From the NCBI RefSeq assembly GCF_021730395.1, contig NC_069362.1:67287501-67351500 (forward strand): 64,000 bases of DNA, written 5' to 3'. This DNA is from Mercenaria mercenaria. Lineage: Eukaryota > Mollusca > Bivalvia > Venerida > Veneridae. Under the pieces are notes generated by a model, which saw nothing but the letters and a program-made list of their open reading frames with translations, ran no database searches and had not been told where the DNA came from. The translations under genes and the position numbers were made by a program. Shown one piece after another: positions 11,486-23,372 of this stretch (its first letter is position 1; every line of letters starts with the position of its first letter).

Positions 11486-12315
11486 ATATTGTTCCTTTTC
11501 AAGAAAAATCAAGGGGAATAACTCTGACTAGACTTTGAAACTGAAGCCAACACAAGAGCGTTATCAAAAGTACAAGAAACATTAAGTATGCCCTTTTCCA
11601 ACGAATCAAGCAGAAAAAGCCCTCCATGTAGTATCAGCATTGCAGAGTAACAGATAGGGAGCTCCCTGGAACATACGCGACATGTGATATGCCCTAACAT
11701 ATTGAATCACTCTAGTCTTGGTTCCGGCATCTTTATGTACTTCAGCCAATAAAGGATATTAAATACAGTCGCTTCTTATTTATTGTGTTCAGTCATACTA
11801 TGCTACATGGTGGCAGCGGCTCCGAACATTAAACGGATTAAAAAATATCAGTAAAAATACTGGATTAAATATTTGTGGAATCTAAAGTAACGCTTGAATA
11901 TTACACTTCTGTTCAGTTTCAAAATGGCAAGTTTCAATTTTAAGCACCCGAAAAAAATTGACTTTACCCATGTATGGGTGAAGAAGTGGACAATATCGTT
12001 GCCTCATTCAATCTGTCAGCGGAGGAAGCAAAAATATGGGACCTTGACACGACTCAGATGAAAAAAATACTTCGTTCCAAAGAGAATGTGACCGAGTGGT
12101 TAAGATTGTAGTAGGATTAAGGAACCACATACTCAGAGAAACTTCAAATACACCCAAAGTTGACACATAATAAGGCAATAACACACCGCACAAAATGAGT
12201 CAGTAAAAGCACAACATGAGGTTATAAGATAAGGGTACACAAACAGAGTGGACGTTGTCAATAAAAAGAGCAGTAATCGAGCATGCTTCAGATTGTTCAA
12301 ATGCAAATAATTTCA

Positions 12316-12370
12316 GTGGGCGCCGGTGGTCTAGTGGTAACACGCTTGACTGTCAATCCAAAGGTTTTAT
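12316..12370 (+). mobile_element. Short tRNA-like SINE head
   Basis: 'gcgccggtggtctagtggta' followed by 'acacgcttgactgtcaatcc' looks like the 5' half of a tRNA (A box and anticodon arm). The T-arm half decays, so this is a SINE head fragment and not a tRNA gene. Confidence 0.5.
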
Positions 12371-12568
12371 CATTTCAAAGGCGTTTTAGAGTTTAATCCG
12401 TGTCTTAAACCCCAAATTATAAATAAATTTTTAATGGTTTCTGTTATTGTTGTACCAAAGGTGGCATTATTTTCTTATTATATTTTTATACGCAAAAGAT
12501 ATATATAGATGCTCATTCATATGCCATTGAAGAATTTCCCCCAAATATTACAATAATATTGTTTTCAG

Positions 12569-12672
12569 TTCACGATTCGGACAATGATTTTGTACGTTGT
12601 CGCTGGGCTACAGACGCCAATAAAGAATGTGGTGGTGTATGTGACGGACTACCCGAGTCAGATTTAAAGGCG
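12569..12672 (+). CDS. Exon 2, Cys-rich module
   Basis: The acceptor is 'gttttcag' (12568) and the donor 'gtatgt' (12673). The first codon is split with exon 1 (G|TT, Val). It encodes 'VHDSDNDFVRCRW' and 'NKECGGVCDGLPESDLKA'. The DxDxD-like turn and the CGGVC cysteines suggest a disulphide-bonded, possibly calcium-binding loop completing the module begun in exon 1. It ends in phase 0. Confidence 0.85.
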
Positions 12673-12697
12673 GTATGTCAATAATTATTTAATCATC

Positions 12698-13640
12698 ATA
12701 CCCTAAAGGGTTATTTTTAGTCTTCTTACGGTTGGTCGGGCGAGCGGACGATAATGCGGTCTGTCAGCTGCAAAAAGTTTGGCTCGAACTATTTCCGCAG
12801 TTTTAAAACATTCCAATGAAACTACATACACATACTCATCATGAAGTTTAGATGTGTAACATTTTTTTTTCTGAGGTAGTAAAGGGTTTTGGGGCTACCG
12901 CTCCGCTCAATTCTTTGGCGCGGAGTATTTGCGTATTTTAAATGGATTCATAGTTTTCATACACATGATCACTATGAAGTGTAAATGTGCGTGACATATC
13001 TTTAAATGGATGGACAAAGGTCTTCGATAGTGTTAAAGAGATACCAGTGAATCTCCATATACAAAAAATGTATTATATATGATCACGATGAGGTGTAGAC
13101 GTGCTTGACATATCTTCTTTGGGGTAGACATAGATAGGCGAGGGCACACATAGACCATCCTCTAAAATATTCATTTTTTCCAATGAAAGTTCATACACAT
13201 GATCACCATAAATTGTAGATGTGCGTGACATACTTAAGTTTTGGGATGAACAATGGTTTGGGGAATCCATACCACCATCCCACGTCAAAGTTCATTGTGC
13301 TACTACTTCCACAGTTTGAGAATGGATTTCAATGAAATTTCATACAAATGATCAACATTATGTGTGTGACCTATATTTTCTTGGAAGGCACTCATAACCC
13401 CTCCGCCACATTTTATTTCTTCTTATTAAAATAATTCGAATTAGCTACGTCCCCGTCTTCGTTATTTTGGTTATCCCCAACCTAATTATTTTGTAAAACC
13501 TATATCCCCATTGCCTGTCATTTTTCGGAGGTAACTTCTTCCGCAGTACTGAAAGGATTCTAATGAAACACCATGTATATCATCATCATGAAGTGTAAAT
13601 GTGCGTGCTAGTTTTGTTGGTGTTTAGGATGGGTTGACAG
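12698..13640 (+). mobile_element. Tandem-cored element C in intron 2
   Basis: Degenerate direct repeats of about 120-150 bp recur around 'catacacatgatcaccatga' and 'agtgtaaatgtgcgtgacat' (near 12820, 12955, 13075, 13190, 13340 and 13570). They are introduced by 'ttacggttggtcgggcgagc'. It has the same overall layout as elements A and B but an unrelated core. The boundaries are approximate. Confidence 0.6.
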
Positions 13641-14086
13641 ATAAGGGGGCACCGATATCCAAACCCAGAAGGATATATTGTTTTTATTTTTCTTTACTTA
13701 TTTAATTCCATCTGGCCATTTAATAAAGTTCAAAGTTACCTGCATTACCCCGCCTCTTCATTTGTTCAGTTACACCGACCCCACATAATTTGTCCTTCTT
13801 TACTTATTTGACATCATCTTAATATTTTAGAAACTTGACATATGAGATGCTTTGTTTTCTCTGACAAAGCGGTATTTCGGTGGTATTTATCGCTCTAGTG
13901 ATAGCTCTAGTTATTATCATAATATTAACACGATTATAGCTGAGTCTGAATACATGCTGTAGAGAGGATAAAACTGCGACAGAAATTAAATTTAAGTGAA
14001 GCAAAATATTTATCTTTTGATTAAACAAACGTGCAAGTAGTGAAAACTTTTAAATATAACATGACTAATTGTTATGATTCATGCAG

Positions 14087-14355
14087 GACTGTACAATCGC
14101 ATACGAGTCTGTGTATTCTCTGGGCTGGTATGCAGTTGCAATACAGGTTGAAGACTATATCAATGCTACATCTGAAACACCACTCAGCAGCATACCTGTC
14201 CAGTTCCTTGTTTATGTTTACAAGTCCAATGCATCATGTGCCAAGTCGACGGAATTTGTTGCTCCAACACCCCCTGACGACGCATGTATAGGTGTGCCTG
14301 AAGGCGAAATCTTAGAACTGGACATTGTAGCTAGAGTAGCAAGTGCTGACAGAAG
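14087..14355 (+). CDS. Exon 3, beta-sandwich module with YAVAIQVED motif
   Basis: The acceptor is 'catgcag' (14086) and the donor 'gtacgt' (14356). It encodes 'DCTIAYESVYSLGWYAVAIQ', 'TPLSSIPVQFLVYVY' and a Cys/Pro linker with 'SNASC' and 'DDACIGVPEG'. It completes the exon 1-2 domain with a 'GWYAVAIQVED...PVQFLVYV' pattern that I associate with large secreted proteins of marine invertebrates. The domain name is not known to me. It ends in phase 2. Confidence 0.9.
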
Positions 14356-14994
14356 GTACGTTGCTTCACCATAGTATATTCACCTGATGTTAGAACCCCC
14401 TTGACTATTTATTTATACCACATGTAAAATGATAAAAATATCCTCGATAATACAATCTAGATTTAAAACAAAACGTAACATGAAATAAAAAGTCAGTTTT
14501 GTGACTTTTCCCCATAGACTTTTGTTTAAAAATGACGTGACGTCGATTCCAGTATGGTGGCTCCATACAAACGTCATTTGTAGAGTAGAAAAAGTGGAAA
14601 CTTCACAGGTCGCTCAACGCGACAAAAACGAAAATGTTGCAGGCTCGGTTTGGTTGTAGTGGAAATGCATGCTACCGTCCACGCCCTCTAGCCCCGGGTT
14701 GAGCAGAACTCAACATTTACACATGCTAAAAGTACAAAAACAATTTTGAGACATCCGCAGATGTATTCAAACGGCGGTTAACATGGAACCTTCAATGATA
14801 CACGGGTTGTGGCGTGTAAGTTTGCTCATAATTGTCTACGTCTGTTTGTATGATAAACATGCAAGAATAAAATCTGTGAAAAGAGATTTTGGAAATGTAG
14901 AACGCAACAAAACAACATAATAAACGCACAGGCAACATGGTCAGTTGAGATACTAAAAAGTCAATGTAAAGTCTTTTTTTTTCCATTCGGATAA

Positions 14995-16262
14995 GTGGCT
15001 GTCTTCAGAATCTTTGGATTTGTTACGGAGGAATCGGATAGTGGTTTTGGACTTTACTTATCAAGACAATGGTTCTATTCTCCATGGTCTGAACAGTGGT
15101 ACGGGTACCATATTACTGGGAATGAATTTGTTCCGAAAGTATTAATAGTAGAACTGTGCATTGATGTACTTGTGAATCGCTGTACAGTTTTGCACACAGA
15201 CAATGTTTACATTGTTAACAAGCAGTCCTCAAAAGACAAGTTATTGATGTCTCTGGTGTGGGACTTGGTGGTACAAACTCTTAAAAGTAATATTTTTAAA
15301 GCAGTGCACATTCCCGGCTTGAATAATTCATTGGCTGATTTCCTTTCTCGTTTACAAGTGCCCAAGTTTCTCGTTGAATATCCAAATCCCATATTCAAAG
15401 AAATCCAGATTCCCCAGGGAAAACAATCTGCCTTTAAACGAAATCAGTTTATTCCAAGTTTTGTCAGCATCGAGTGACCAGACACATGAAAGAGCTTATG
15501 GAACATACGAACAATTTGCGAAGACGGAACTGAAGTGTGCGGCTGCTTACCCAGCAACAATTCAAAACATTTGTACTGTTCATTGCTTACTGTTGCAGAG
15601 GAAGTCTAGCCGACGTACATTTCTGCTATTGATTATTATCATAAACTACACCAGTGGCCAGATTATACTTCAAATTTCGTAATAAAGGAAAGCCTACAAA
15701 GTTATCACAATTAAAGAAGAAAAAAGGATACGCGCTTGCCAATAACGGTCACAATGTTGGGTCAGCTGTTAAATTCTTGAAAATATACTAGCTTGTCCCG
15801 TTTCATTTGCTCACTGTTAAAAGCAGTGTATCTTGTTGCATTCCATGCTGTTTTGAGAATTGGTGAAATGACATCTTCGGGCAAAGAACTTTATTGTTAG
15901 TCACCGAGGTTACATTTGCTTGGTCCAATTCTAAACGGATTGAAGAGTTTGATTTAAATATATCCCGATACAAGCAAGGGTGCACCATAGTGACTGTTTC
16001 TCAAAACTGCGCATTCCGAGACTTGCCTTGTTTAGGCACTACGAGAACAGTTGGATTTAAGAAAAACTTCACAAGGACCTCTTTTTTGCAGTACCAAGAG
16101 CTAATTTTGTCAGTAGCTCAAACTGTCGTTAAATTGGGCAGGACTAGACCAAGCCAAATATTAGTATCACGGTTTTAGAATAGGAGCAGCTTCAACGGCT
16201 TCAAAAAAATGGGGAGGTGGACCTCAGACGCGTATAAAATACATTAGAATGCCTATGTTGAG
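14995..16262 (+). mobile_element. DIRS/Ngaro-type retroelement fossil: RNase H end plus tyrosine recombinase
   Basis: The region carries the end of an RNase H of the YR-retrotransposon type ('HTDNVYIVNKQSSKDKLLMS', 'HIPGLNNSLADFLSRLQVP'). This is followed by remains of a tyrosine recombinase ending in 'GRWTSDAYKI'-like sequence near 16240. RT and Gag are absent, so the copy is 5'-truncated. It is broken several times and sits in intron 3 in the same direction as the host gene. It is related to the longer copy at 40-45 kb through the shared 'QSSKDK' and 'HIPG' region. Confidence 0.75.
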
Positions 16263-16857
16263 AATGTGTAGGTAGCTCAGTTGGTCATGGGGTAAAGAAC
16301 CTCAGCCGCAGAAGACATTTCACCTTTGGAAATTTGTTCATCACTTGCTGAAACAATTTGTATTATCAAGCTTGTCATGACAGTAATGCTCTCTGATAAG
16401 CAAATTCAGCTGAAGCAAAATATTTCTTCTTTTCCATAATGCATTTTGATATTCAACAAGCAAAATACATTTGCATTTGAAAACAGCTACCTTCTCTTGC
16501 TTCTTGTATATCCTGCATTCAATATAAATAATTGTGGGTCACTTGATAGCAGAGGTTAAGGGCCTTAGGCTTGATGTACATACTCTGAATTCAGTGCAAA
16601 ACATGCTGATAATGTCTTGGGGTTAAGACCTCAGACTAGATCTTTTAGTCATTTTATTTCATATCTCTGTGAACGGTAGTGTTACACGGACAAGTGCCTC
16701 TAACATGAGTTTGTATCGTTTATTAACTTAAAATTCTACTTATTACATAATGAAGAATGTCACGGGGAGAAGGGCCTCTGACATAAATTCACAATAAATT
16801 TATAATAAGAACTCAGGAAATGTGCCATATACAATGTTTTGGTCGGAGGAATTGTGT

Positions 16858-17140
16858 TCCACAATATGTGGCTGTATCTAAGAACCCAACCTTTGATATG
16901 ACAGGGTTTTTATTTATAAAGTATATATTTTTTATACACAATTTTTGTCAATTTTATTTTGCAGTATTTTTTTAAATGTTTTTTATGTTACTGTACATTT
17001 TTGTATATTATCAAGTTTATAATTATGCTCTCACATTTATTATTGAATGACCTGTGCAATTTAATATGTTTTTGTTATTTCCTGCCTTTCACACCAGATA
17101 GAGAAAACTTCGTATTACTATTAAAGTTAGACATAAAAGT
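16858..17140 (+). repeat. Left copy of a 260-280 bp direct repeat
   Basis: It shares 'gtcaattttattttgcagta', 'ttactgtacattt' and 'tttcctgcctttcacaccag', followed by 'agagaaaactt', in the same order and direction with 17860-18118, at about 80% similarity by eye. It lies downstream of the DIRS-type fossil. Confidence 0.65.
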
Positions 17141-17414
17141 ACATTTGTTATTGAAAAAGGTATATTTATGGATACATTTAATCACTCTGGTCAACGCCGG
17201 AAGGTCGAATCATACTGAGTGCAAATAAGTGATGTTTCGTGTAAGTACTATAATGCTTGTTTATTTACATAATTTTTGCAGAAAACAGGACAGCCATATT
17301 AGTTTATACATAATTTATTTTAGGTCGATTGTGAAGAAAGTTCTACAATTTACATTAATCACTCTCGACAACCCATTCCTGATGGAATCCATCGCCACGA
17401 GGGTATGAGTGAAG

Positions 17415-17560
17415 AGGCCAGTTTCCCTTTTAATTCTGAGCGCCAAGCAAGGGGGCTACTGGTACCATTTTTACGTCTTTGGTATGACGCGGCCGGGGAT
17501 CGAATCCACGACCTCCCGCACTCGAAGCGGACGCTCTACCACTAGGCTGTCTAGTTTGAT
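17415..17560 (-). mobile_element. tRNA-headed SINE, minus strand
   Basis: Read on the minus strand, it has an A box ('agcctagtggtagagcgtcc') and a B box ('gtggattcgatcccc'). The body starts 'gcgtcataccaaagacgtaa' and then 'gcttggcgctcagaatta'. The same body is found in the SINE at 38961-39223, so both belong to one family. The 3' tail is not evident. Confidence 0.8.
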
Positions 17561-17859
17561 TACAAGAGCTGGAATAATATTTTTCAAGCCCGTCCTTCCC
17601 GCCCGTGTAGCGCTTAGTATTTCTTTTCCAATTAACTCTCGGTATTACTTTCAGTAACTTTTAAAACAGTAACTATGTGTAAACGATATGGAAGAGAATA
17701 TATATTCTTCTTTCTATCATTTTCTTTTTATGACACTATGTCTTTTCAGTTTGGATTTTGAGTAAATGTATTTGTCAAATGCTCCGTTGTTCAGGTTGTG
17801 AGAGCGATCGGTTATGGTTGATATACTACTTTGAGTCGTTGAAGGTTGGCTTGTATAGC

Positions 17860-18118
17860 TGTATGGCTGTATTTAGGAACTCAACCTTTTATATGATTAT
17901 TATTTAGAGAGTATATAATTTTATATACATAATTTTAGTCAATTTTATTTTCTAGTATTCTTTGAAATGTTTTTTTATACATTACTGTACATTTCTGTAT
18001 ATAATCAGTTTCTGTATGCTCCGTCGTTTATTACTTAATACCTGTTCAATTTTACATGGTTTTTGTTGTTTCCTGCCTTTTGCATGAAACAGAGAAAACT
18101 CCGTAGTACTATTAAAGG
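17860..18118 (+). repeat. Right copy of the 260-280 bp direct repeat
   Basis: Partner of 16858-17140, offset by about 1.0 kb. Together with the upstream recombinase fossil this could be a B1-A2-B2 end of a Ngaro-type split repeat, or a plain local duplication. It stops about 65 bp before exon 4. Confidence 0.6.
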
Positions 18119-18183
18119 ATTCGAAATGTCTGTAAATACATGTTTATTGAAATGTTATAACTCAAACAGTTTTTTGATTATAG

Positions 18184-18339
18184 TATTTCAGAAATAAAGA
18201 CATTATCACCACTTGGAATGTTAAAATCCAGTTTGTACAATATTTCTGCAACAGACTGGAAAGTAAATGTCACATGGAATTCCTCACACTCTGCAGATAC
18301 GAGTAATGTGTTCTGCTTCACGGCGAGGGAAACATCAAG
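18184..18339 (+). CDS. Exon 4, Ig-like module strand region
   Basis: The acceptor is 'gattatag' (18183) and the donor 'gtatga' (18340). Starting at 18184 keeps phase with exon 3, whereas a second 'tttcag' eight bases later would break the frame, so the upstream AG is chosen. It encodes 'SISEIKTLSPLGML', 'DWKVNVTWNSSHSAD' and 'NVFCFTARETS'. The module is a beta-sandwich with one Cys and a probable N-glycosylation site at 'NVT'. Confidence 0.85.
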
Positions 18340-18790
18340 GTATGATATACTAAGAATATTCGTAGTGGAAGTAATGTGTTTTATTATTCAGTAAATGCTA
18401 AATAATACTAAATGTAAATATTTCGTATAGTTCATATATAGCTTGTTGATTATATTGGGTTAAGTAGTTAAATGAATGTAGATGTTTTGGATATTCACAC
18501 TAAAATGAAAAATATGTCAACACTAATTGATCAAATTCAATGGAAGATAATATTTTGACAAACTTGTAGGATACCTGGAAACGTTTGATTTATCTGAACT
18601 ACCCGCTTTGACATTTTTCTGGGTGTGGTTCACCAAACATGTGTTCTGATACTAAATAGGTGTGATATGTTTGATATAAAGTAATCTTTACTGAAATAAC
18701 ACTACTCAGGGTGTTCGTAATTTCCAGTTAAGTATATTTTATTTCTTTCACTCGCACGATATCACTTACTTAATAAACTCTCTGTTCTAG

Positions 18791-18831
18791 CATTGAAAGC
18801 GAGAAGAGATGCATAACATTGTTAAAAGATG
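18791..18831 (+). CDS. Exon 5, 41-nt micro-exon
   Basis: The acceptor is 'gttctag' (18790) and the donor 'gtacgt' (18832). It encodes 'SIESEKRCITLLKD' and finishes the module of exon 4, with a Cys partner for its 'FCF'. It is supported because its phases (2 in, 1 out) join exons 4 and 6 without a break. Confidence 0.8.
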
Positions 18832-19199
18832 GTACGTATTTAGTCTTAAGGTTTATTCTATGTTTATAAATTTTCTAATTAAGGTTGTAAGAACATTATC
18901 AAGAAATGGAAAAGATTTCGTCAAAATAACTAACTAACTTAATAGATGTTGATTACACGACTTATTTCAGAAAATATTCAACAGATAGAAATGGTGATAA
19001 TTACTTACTAAGTAACAGAACAGTTGGTGAACTTTGCCTTTATCGCATATCTATTTACTTTACACAGTCTAGTTGACTGACTGGTTTCTGATAGTACCAT
19101 TGACCAAAAGAAATAGAAAAAAGTAGATCAAACAGATCTGTTTTATGATTAGCCGTATTATGAAAGTAACATGTTATTATCTGTATAAACAATTTACAG

Positions 19200-19291
19200 T
19201 ATCACCGCCGAAATTTATTAACGGCACACAGTCACCTATCGGAAGAGTTCTCCCAAACCAAAGGACATGGACAATAAACACCGACATAAAT
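19200..19291 (+). CDS. Exon 6, start of next Ig-like module
   Basis: The acceptor is 'tttacag' (19199) and the donor 'gtaagc' (19292). It encodes 'VSPPKFINGTQSPIGRVLPN' and 'QRTWTINTDIN'. The linker 'SPPKF' opens a new module that continues in exon 7. It ends in phase 0. Confidence 0.85.
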
Positions 19292-19612
19292 GTAAGCAGA
19301 AAGTAAAAAAAATGGACCTTAAATTTAATATTTAATGTCGAAGTTTGATATGATAGTGTTTAAGAAAGAATTTGACAATTACTCCGGATAGCTGCAGGAT
19401 CCCGCCCTAGAAATTGAAGTTAAAAAGTAAAATTGGCTAGAGAGTAATGTAAAAGTTACAGTAATAAGTTAGTAATAAGTACTAGTTTAATAACATGCAT
19501 GTTTTTGTACTCTCGTTCAAAAGAATGATATTGTAAGTGACTTTTGTCATGATTTTAATTAGTATAAACTTCAATGTTACCGACTAATGAATTACAAATA
19601 AATAATTTACAG

Positions 19613-19793
19613 ATTAAGCAAACTTCACGGGATGCCTATATTAGAATTTACGACATCAAGGATTCACTTGTTGAAGCTATAGATGCTTCTGATACTCATT
19701 CCGTCACGGTAAACTCGGACAAAAATATGATGCAATTTATAACACCATTGACTCTGAAAGAAAAGGAAACTTACTATTTTCTGTTCGACCTTG
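19613..19793 (+). CDS. Exon 7, second half of Ig-like module
   Basis: The acceptor is 'tttacag' (19612) and the donor 'gtaagt' (19794). It encodes 'SRDAYIRIYDIKDSLVEAID' and 'LTLKEKETYYFLFDLG'. The pattern of strands and 'YIRIYD...YYFLFD' resembles bacterial-type Ig-like (SbsA-like) modules found in some animal extracellular proteins. This is a fold-level judgement only. Confidence 0.9.
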
Positions 19794-20337
19794 GTAAGTA
19801 TAACTTTTATCTGTAAATACGATTAGTTCAACTGAATAGACAATAGATGTACATAATTGCGACCTCATAATGAACGAGATTTACACTAATATAAGATTTA
19901 TGGCACGTTTATGGTCTTCTACGTTTACACCTAAGTAGTGGCATTGTACCCGAATGTTTAAAGACATATATTTGATCTAACCATTTCTCATTTCTGTTTA
20001 AGGTGTTGTAAAGGGTACAGAGTATTGTGGAGCGGATTCCTCCCCGATTGAAGAGTCGTTGTTCTGGGAAATGAGTATAAGTGCGTTGCCCATTTAAAGT
20101 GTTTATTAAAACTTTTGCGCTTATTTTCAAGAATGGGTTCTATTTCTAACGTAATAAACTGTTACAAAATTGATACGATTCAGTAATATATTAATGTACC
20201 AATTTAAATCTAAGAACTCTTTATCATTGCAAGTGGATATTATGTTCTTTTTGATTTTCCATAGTGCTTTTGGTCATCTATCTTGTACATATAAATTCGA
20301 CACTCATATTATCAAGAAAACCGTATTTAAGAGCTTA

Positions 20338-20930
20338 TTCACGGGTACTAAACAGTGCCTGCGGCACCGCCTGTGCCGATGAGAAATGAAGGCACTTCGC
20401 TTCCGGTACCGCAGGCATTTCGCCAATGTTGACAATTCTAGCGAGATAGGTGAGTGATTTTTTTCATGTTTGTCATTTTGCTACAGCATATAGCATTTTT
20501 TCAAAAATCGGGGAATGTAGCGGGGTGTAGAAGTACCTCATGAACATATCCATGCTAAAGTTTGTGGGAAATAATCAATTTCCTAGAAATGTAAGGACAA
20601 ATAAGTTGAGAATGGAACGTGATTTTTTCACATCCGCTGACCCAAACCATATAGTCTCTGCCTTCGTAAAACATATTTATAAATGATATGTGATCTGCAA
20701 AAACATAAAATGTGTCCAGAAAATTCCGAATTTGAACGTTATGCCTATTTTGAAAATGTGCCGCAGGCATTTCGACGGTGCCGCAGGCCCTTACAGGTGC
20801 CGCAGGCACTTCTTAAAATATCGGGGGCACAAATCTGGCCCAAAACTAACCAAATCTCGAATAACTCGCATTCGTGTGATTATATATCATATTCACAAAC
20901 ATTTTCAATACATGCGATGAGTTATCAATA
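20338..20930 (+). mobile_element. CTGCGG-rich element, plus copy
   Basis: It begins at 'cacgggtactaaacagtgcc' and carries five near-copies of a short interrupted palindrome (gtgcc-gca-ggcac and its reverse). It ends near 'catgcgatgagttatca'. A second copy lies inverted at 22466-22797. This copy holds an extra internal stretch of about 260 bp (20432-20695) that the other lacks. The short reading frames across it are explained by the repeated motif. Confidence 0.75.
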
Positions 20931-21416
20931 TAAAGTTTAGCAGCTTATACCTAATAATGTAGTGTCAGCACCTTCAATGATGTTGTGACATTGTGATGAC
21001 TATTTATAAGTTTATAAGAATATAACGTGTGTGAAGAATGCATCATGTATACGGAAGTTGTTACTGACGAAGAATTTGGGAGAACACAAAGAAAAGGGCC
21101 GTCAGAAACGATATGTTTATATGGATTTATTCATATGTGGCCTCTACAACAGTATGAACAGTATGAACAGCAATTGGTTTATATTCGCAAGTAATCTTAA
21201 AATCTACAACATTGCTTTCGTCAGTTGAAGCAAACTGTATTTCCCAAACATTATGCTTCTTATGATGAACATGAATTTCAGAAATGCAGACATCTTTTCT
21301 CAAAATAAACCATGAATAACAAGAGACAGGTATAACCCATGTTGTCTTGGCGTGCTGTTTTACTCATAAACTTATTGTCAAAACTTTTGTAACAAGAGCC
21401 ACAAGACAGCAAAATC

Positions 21417-21707
21417 TCGACTATTCGAGCCCCATGTGGTTCTGGGACGATCTGTGTATGAAAAGAATTGGAACCACTGCCTTACCCTTGCATGATCGTA
21501 AGAGGCGACTAATAGGGTCTTAACACTTGGTTTTGCAGTAACTCTGTGATTCCAGCAGGTATGCAAATTTTGATTCCATATCTCATGTTTTTATGTCGAT
21601 GTAAATGAGATGTGGAATCAAAATCTGTAGCCCTGTTTGGCGTCATATAACCTATACTGTGTTGGTGCGCCGTAAAACCCAAATAAATAAATAAATCGAC
21701 TATTCGA
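21417..21707 (+). mobile_element. SINE-like element with 12-bp target-site duplication
   Basis: The body (21429-21695) includes 'cttgcatgatcgtaagaggc' and the 3' phrase 'gcgccgtaaaaccc' followed by an (AAAT)n tail. It is bounded by the identical duplication 'tcgactattcga' at 21417-21428 and 21696-21707. An internal inverted repeat of 20 bp ('attttgattccatatctcat' and its near-complement, 21567-21622) can form a hairpin. The perfect duplication suggests a fairly recent insertion. Confidence 0.85.
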
Positions 21708-22465
21708 ATTCGGGAATATAACATTTAATATTAAAATATCTATAAAGTTTCAATCGGTATCTGTGGAATTTTATGCTATAACATAGGTTTATAAACCTTG
21801 AGAAATGTGGTAGGTTTCAATTCAGTATTTGCATTAGTTTGTAATAGTTACTTGTTTGCAAAACACAAACAACAAAGAAGTGTTCCCTATGTTTCACACA
21901 GAGGACAGACATAATACCAAGCCGGGCTACCCGGATCACGCGACTGGTACACTGAGTTGCGCCTTGATGTTTCGATGGGCTATTTAACATGTTCTAAAAA
22001 TGTAACGAATTCATGCGCGTGCAACTAGCCCGACTGAAACGAATGAAAATTGATATTGGGGTACAGGACAAAAAAAAAAGGAGTAAATAATCGAGCATAA
22101 TTATCTTGAAATATACTTACCTTACGTTTCATTTGGTATGACTACATCTATCTTTTCAACAAAACTTCTTTTCAGTGGAACAACCTAGAAAAACGCAAGG
22201 AAAGTAGATAAGTGACTTACACTAATGATCGATTGTGCTCCTCTAAAAAAGGAAAACAAGAATACGCACGCACACATACGCACACACACAGAGATAGAAA
22301 TCCATTTTGCTATCAATATATTGATCTACAACAAACCAATTTCAGCGTGACAAGGTTTTAAAAATATTACATGTTTCCGGAAAAATACAGTTTGTTTAAA
22401 CTGATCAAAACGAAAACGGATCTTAAAAAAGAATGTGGAGATAAACCGATTGCTAAAATACTTGA

Positions 22466-22797
22466 TCTGATAACTCATCACATATATTTAAAATGTTTTA
22501 GAATATGTTATATATAATCGCACGAATGCAAGTTATTCGAGATTTGGTTAGTTTTGGGCCAAATCTATGCCCCGATACTTAAAGAAGTGCCTGCGGCACC
22601 TCTAAGGGGCTGCGGTACCGTCGAAATGCCTGCGGCACATTTTCAAAATAGGCATAACGTTCAAATTCGGAATTTTCTGGACACATTTTATGTTTTTGCA
22701 GATCACATTGGCGAAATGCCTGCGGTACCGGAAGCGAAGTGCCTTCATTTCTTATCGGCACAGGCGGTGCCGCAGGCACTGTTTAGTACCCGTGTTA
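22466..22797 (-). mobile_element. CTGCGG-rich element, minus copy
   Basis: Reverse-complement partner of 20338-20930 at roughly 90% identity. It is shorter because the 260-bp internal part is absent, with a clean join at 'gccaatg|tgatctgc'. Both copies lie in intron 7 of the host gene, facing each other. Confidence 0.75.
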
Positions 22798-22985
22798 TTC
22801 CCAATACTAGAAAGAATTTAAAAAGAAGCATGAAAAGAATGTAAATATTGAAACAATATTAAGTTCTTTACATTTATAATAGAAAACTGGTCAAGGTACA
22901 TAAACAACCCCCTAAATATATCGTGATAAACACTCTTGTTTCGTTTGTGTGATGCCTTGGGCTAAATCTGGTTCTTTTTACTAAG

Positions 22986-23243
22986 TTGATGTTACTCCAC
23001 CATTGATAACAATGGTGACGAGTCCGTTAAAGACAAATGCTACTACAAAATTAGAGTGGACAGTGGACGAGCCTGTTTCAACAGAATGCACTTTAACAAG
23101 ACCAACCGGTACATCTGAGAATATCTCTATATGTAACAATGCATGGATTGGAACAAACTTGGCAGAAGGACATTATATGTTTAGAATTAAAACTACCGAC
23201 CTAGAAGGAAACATGGCTTACCAAACAGTTACATGGGAAGTTG
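22986..23243 (+). CDS. Exon 8, Ig-like repeat 1
   Basis: The acceptor is 'tactaag' (22985) and the donor 'gtgagt' (23244), with phase 1 on both sides. It encodes one whole module of about 86 residues: 'VDVTPPLITMVTSPLKTNAT', 'KLEWTVDEPVSTECTLTRP' and 'YMFRIKTTDLEGNMAYQTV'. The symmetric 1-1 phase is typical of exon-shuffled extracellular modules. Confidence 0.92.
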
Positions 23244-23372
23244 GTGAGTAATATTTCTAAATGAAAAACAAATAGGAACGTTCCTATAAAGATTTGATAT
23301 ATTTTAATAACATTGACCATTGTAGGCTGACTGTGATAAAAAAAAAAGATTAAGTTTGTCGTTCTGTTTCAG

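Noticed and set aside
16266-16310. tRNA-like phrase 'aggtagctcagttggtcat'
   Set aside because: The A-box-like start is present, but the T-arm and acceptor stem are not, and it sits just after the recombinase fossil. Not a tRNA and too weak to call a SINE.
19909-20130. Minus-strand frame with 'HFPEQRLFNRGGIRSTILC'
   Set aside because: It looks protein-like, and I have a vague sense of it from other mollusc repeats, but it sits in an intron, has no recognisable domain and no splice support.
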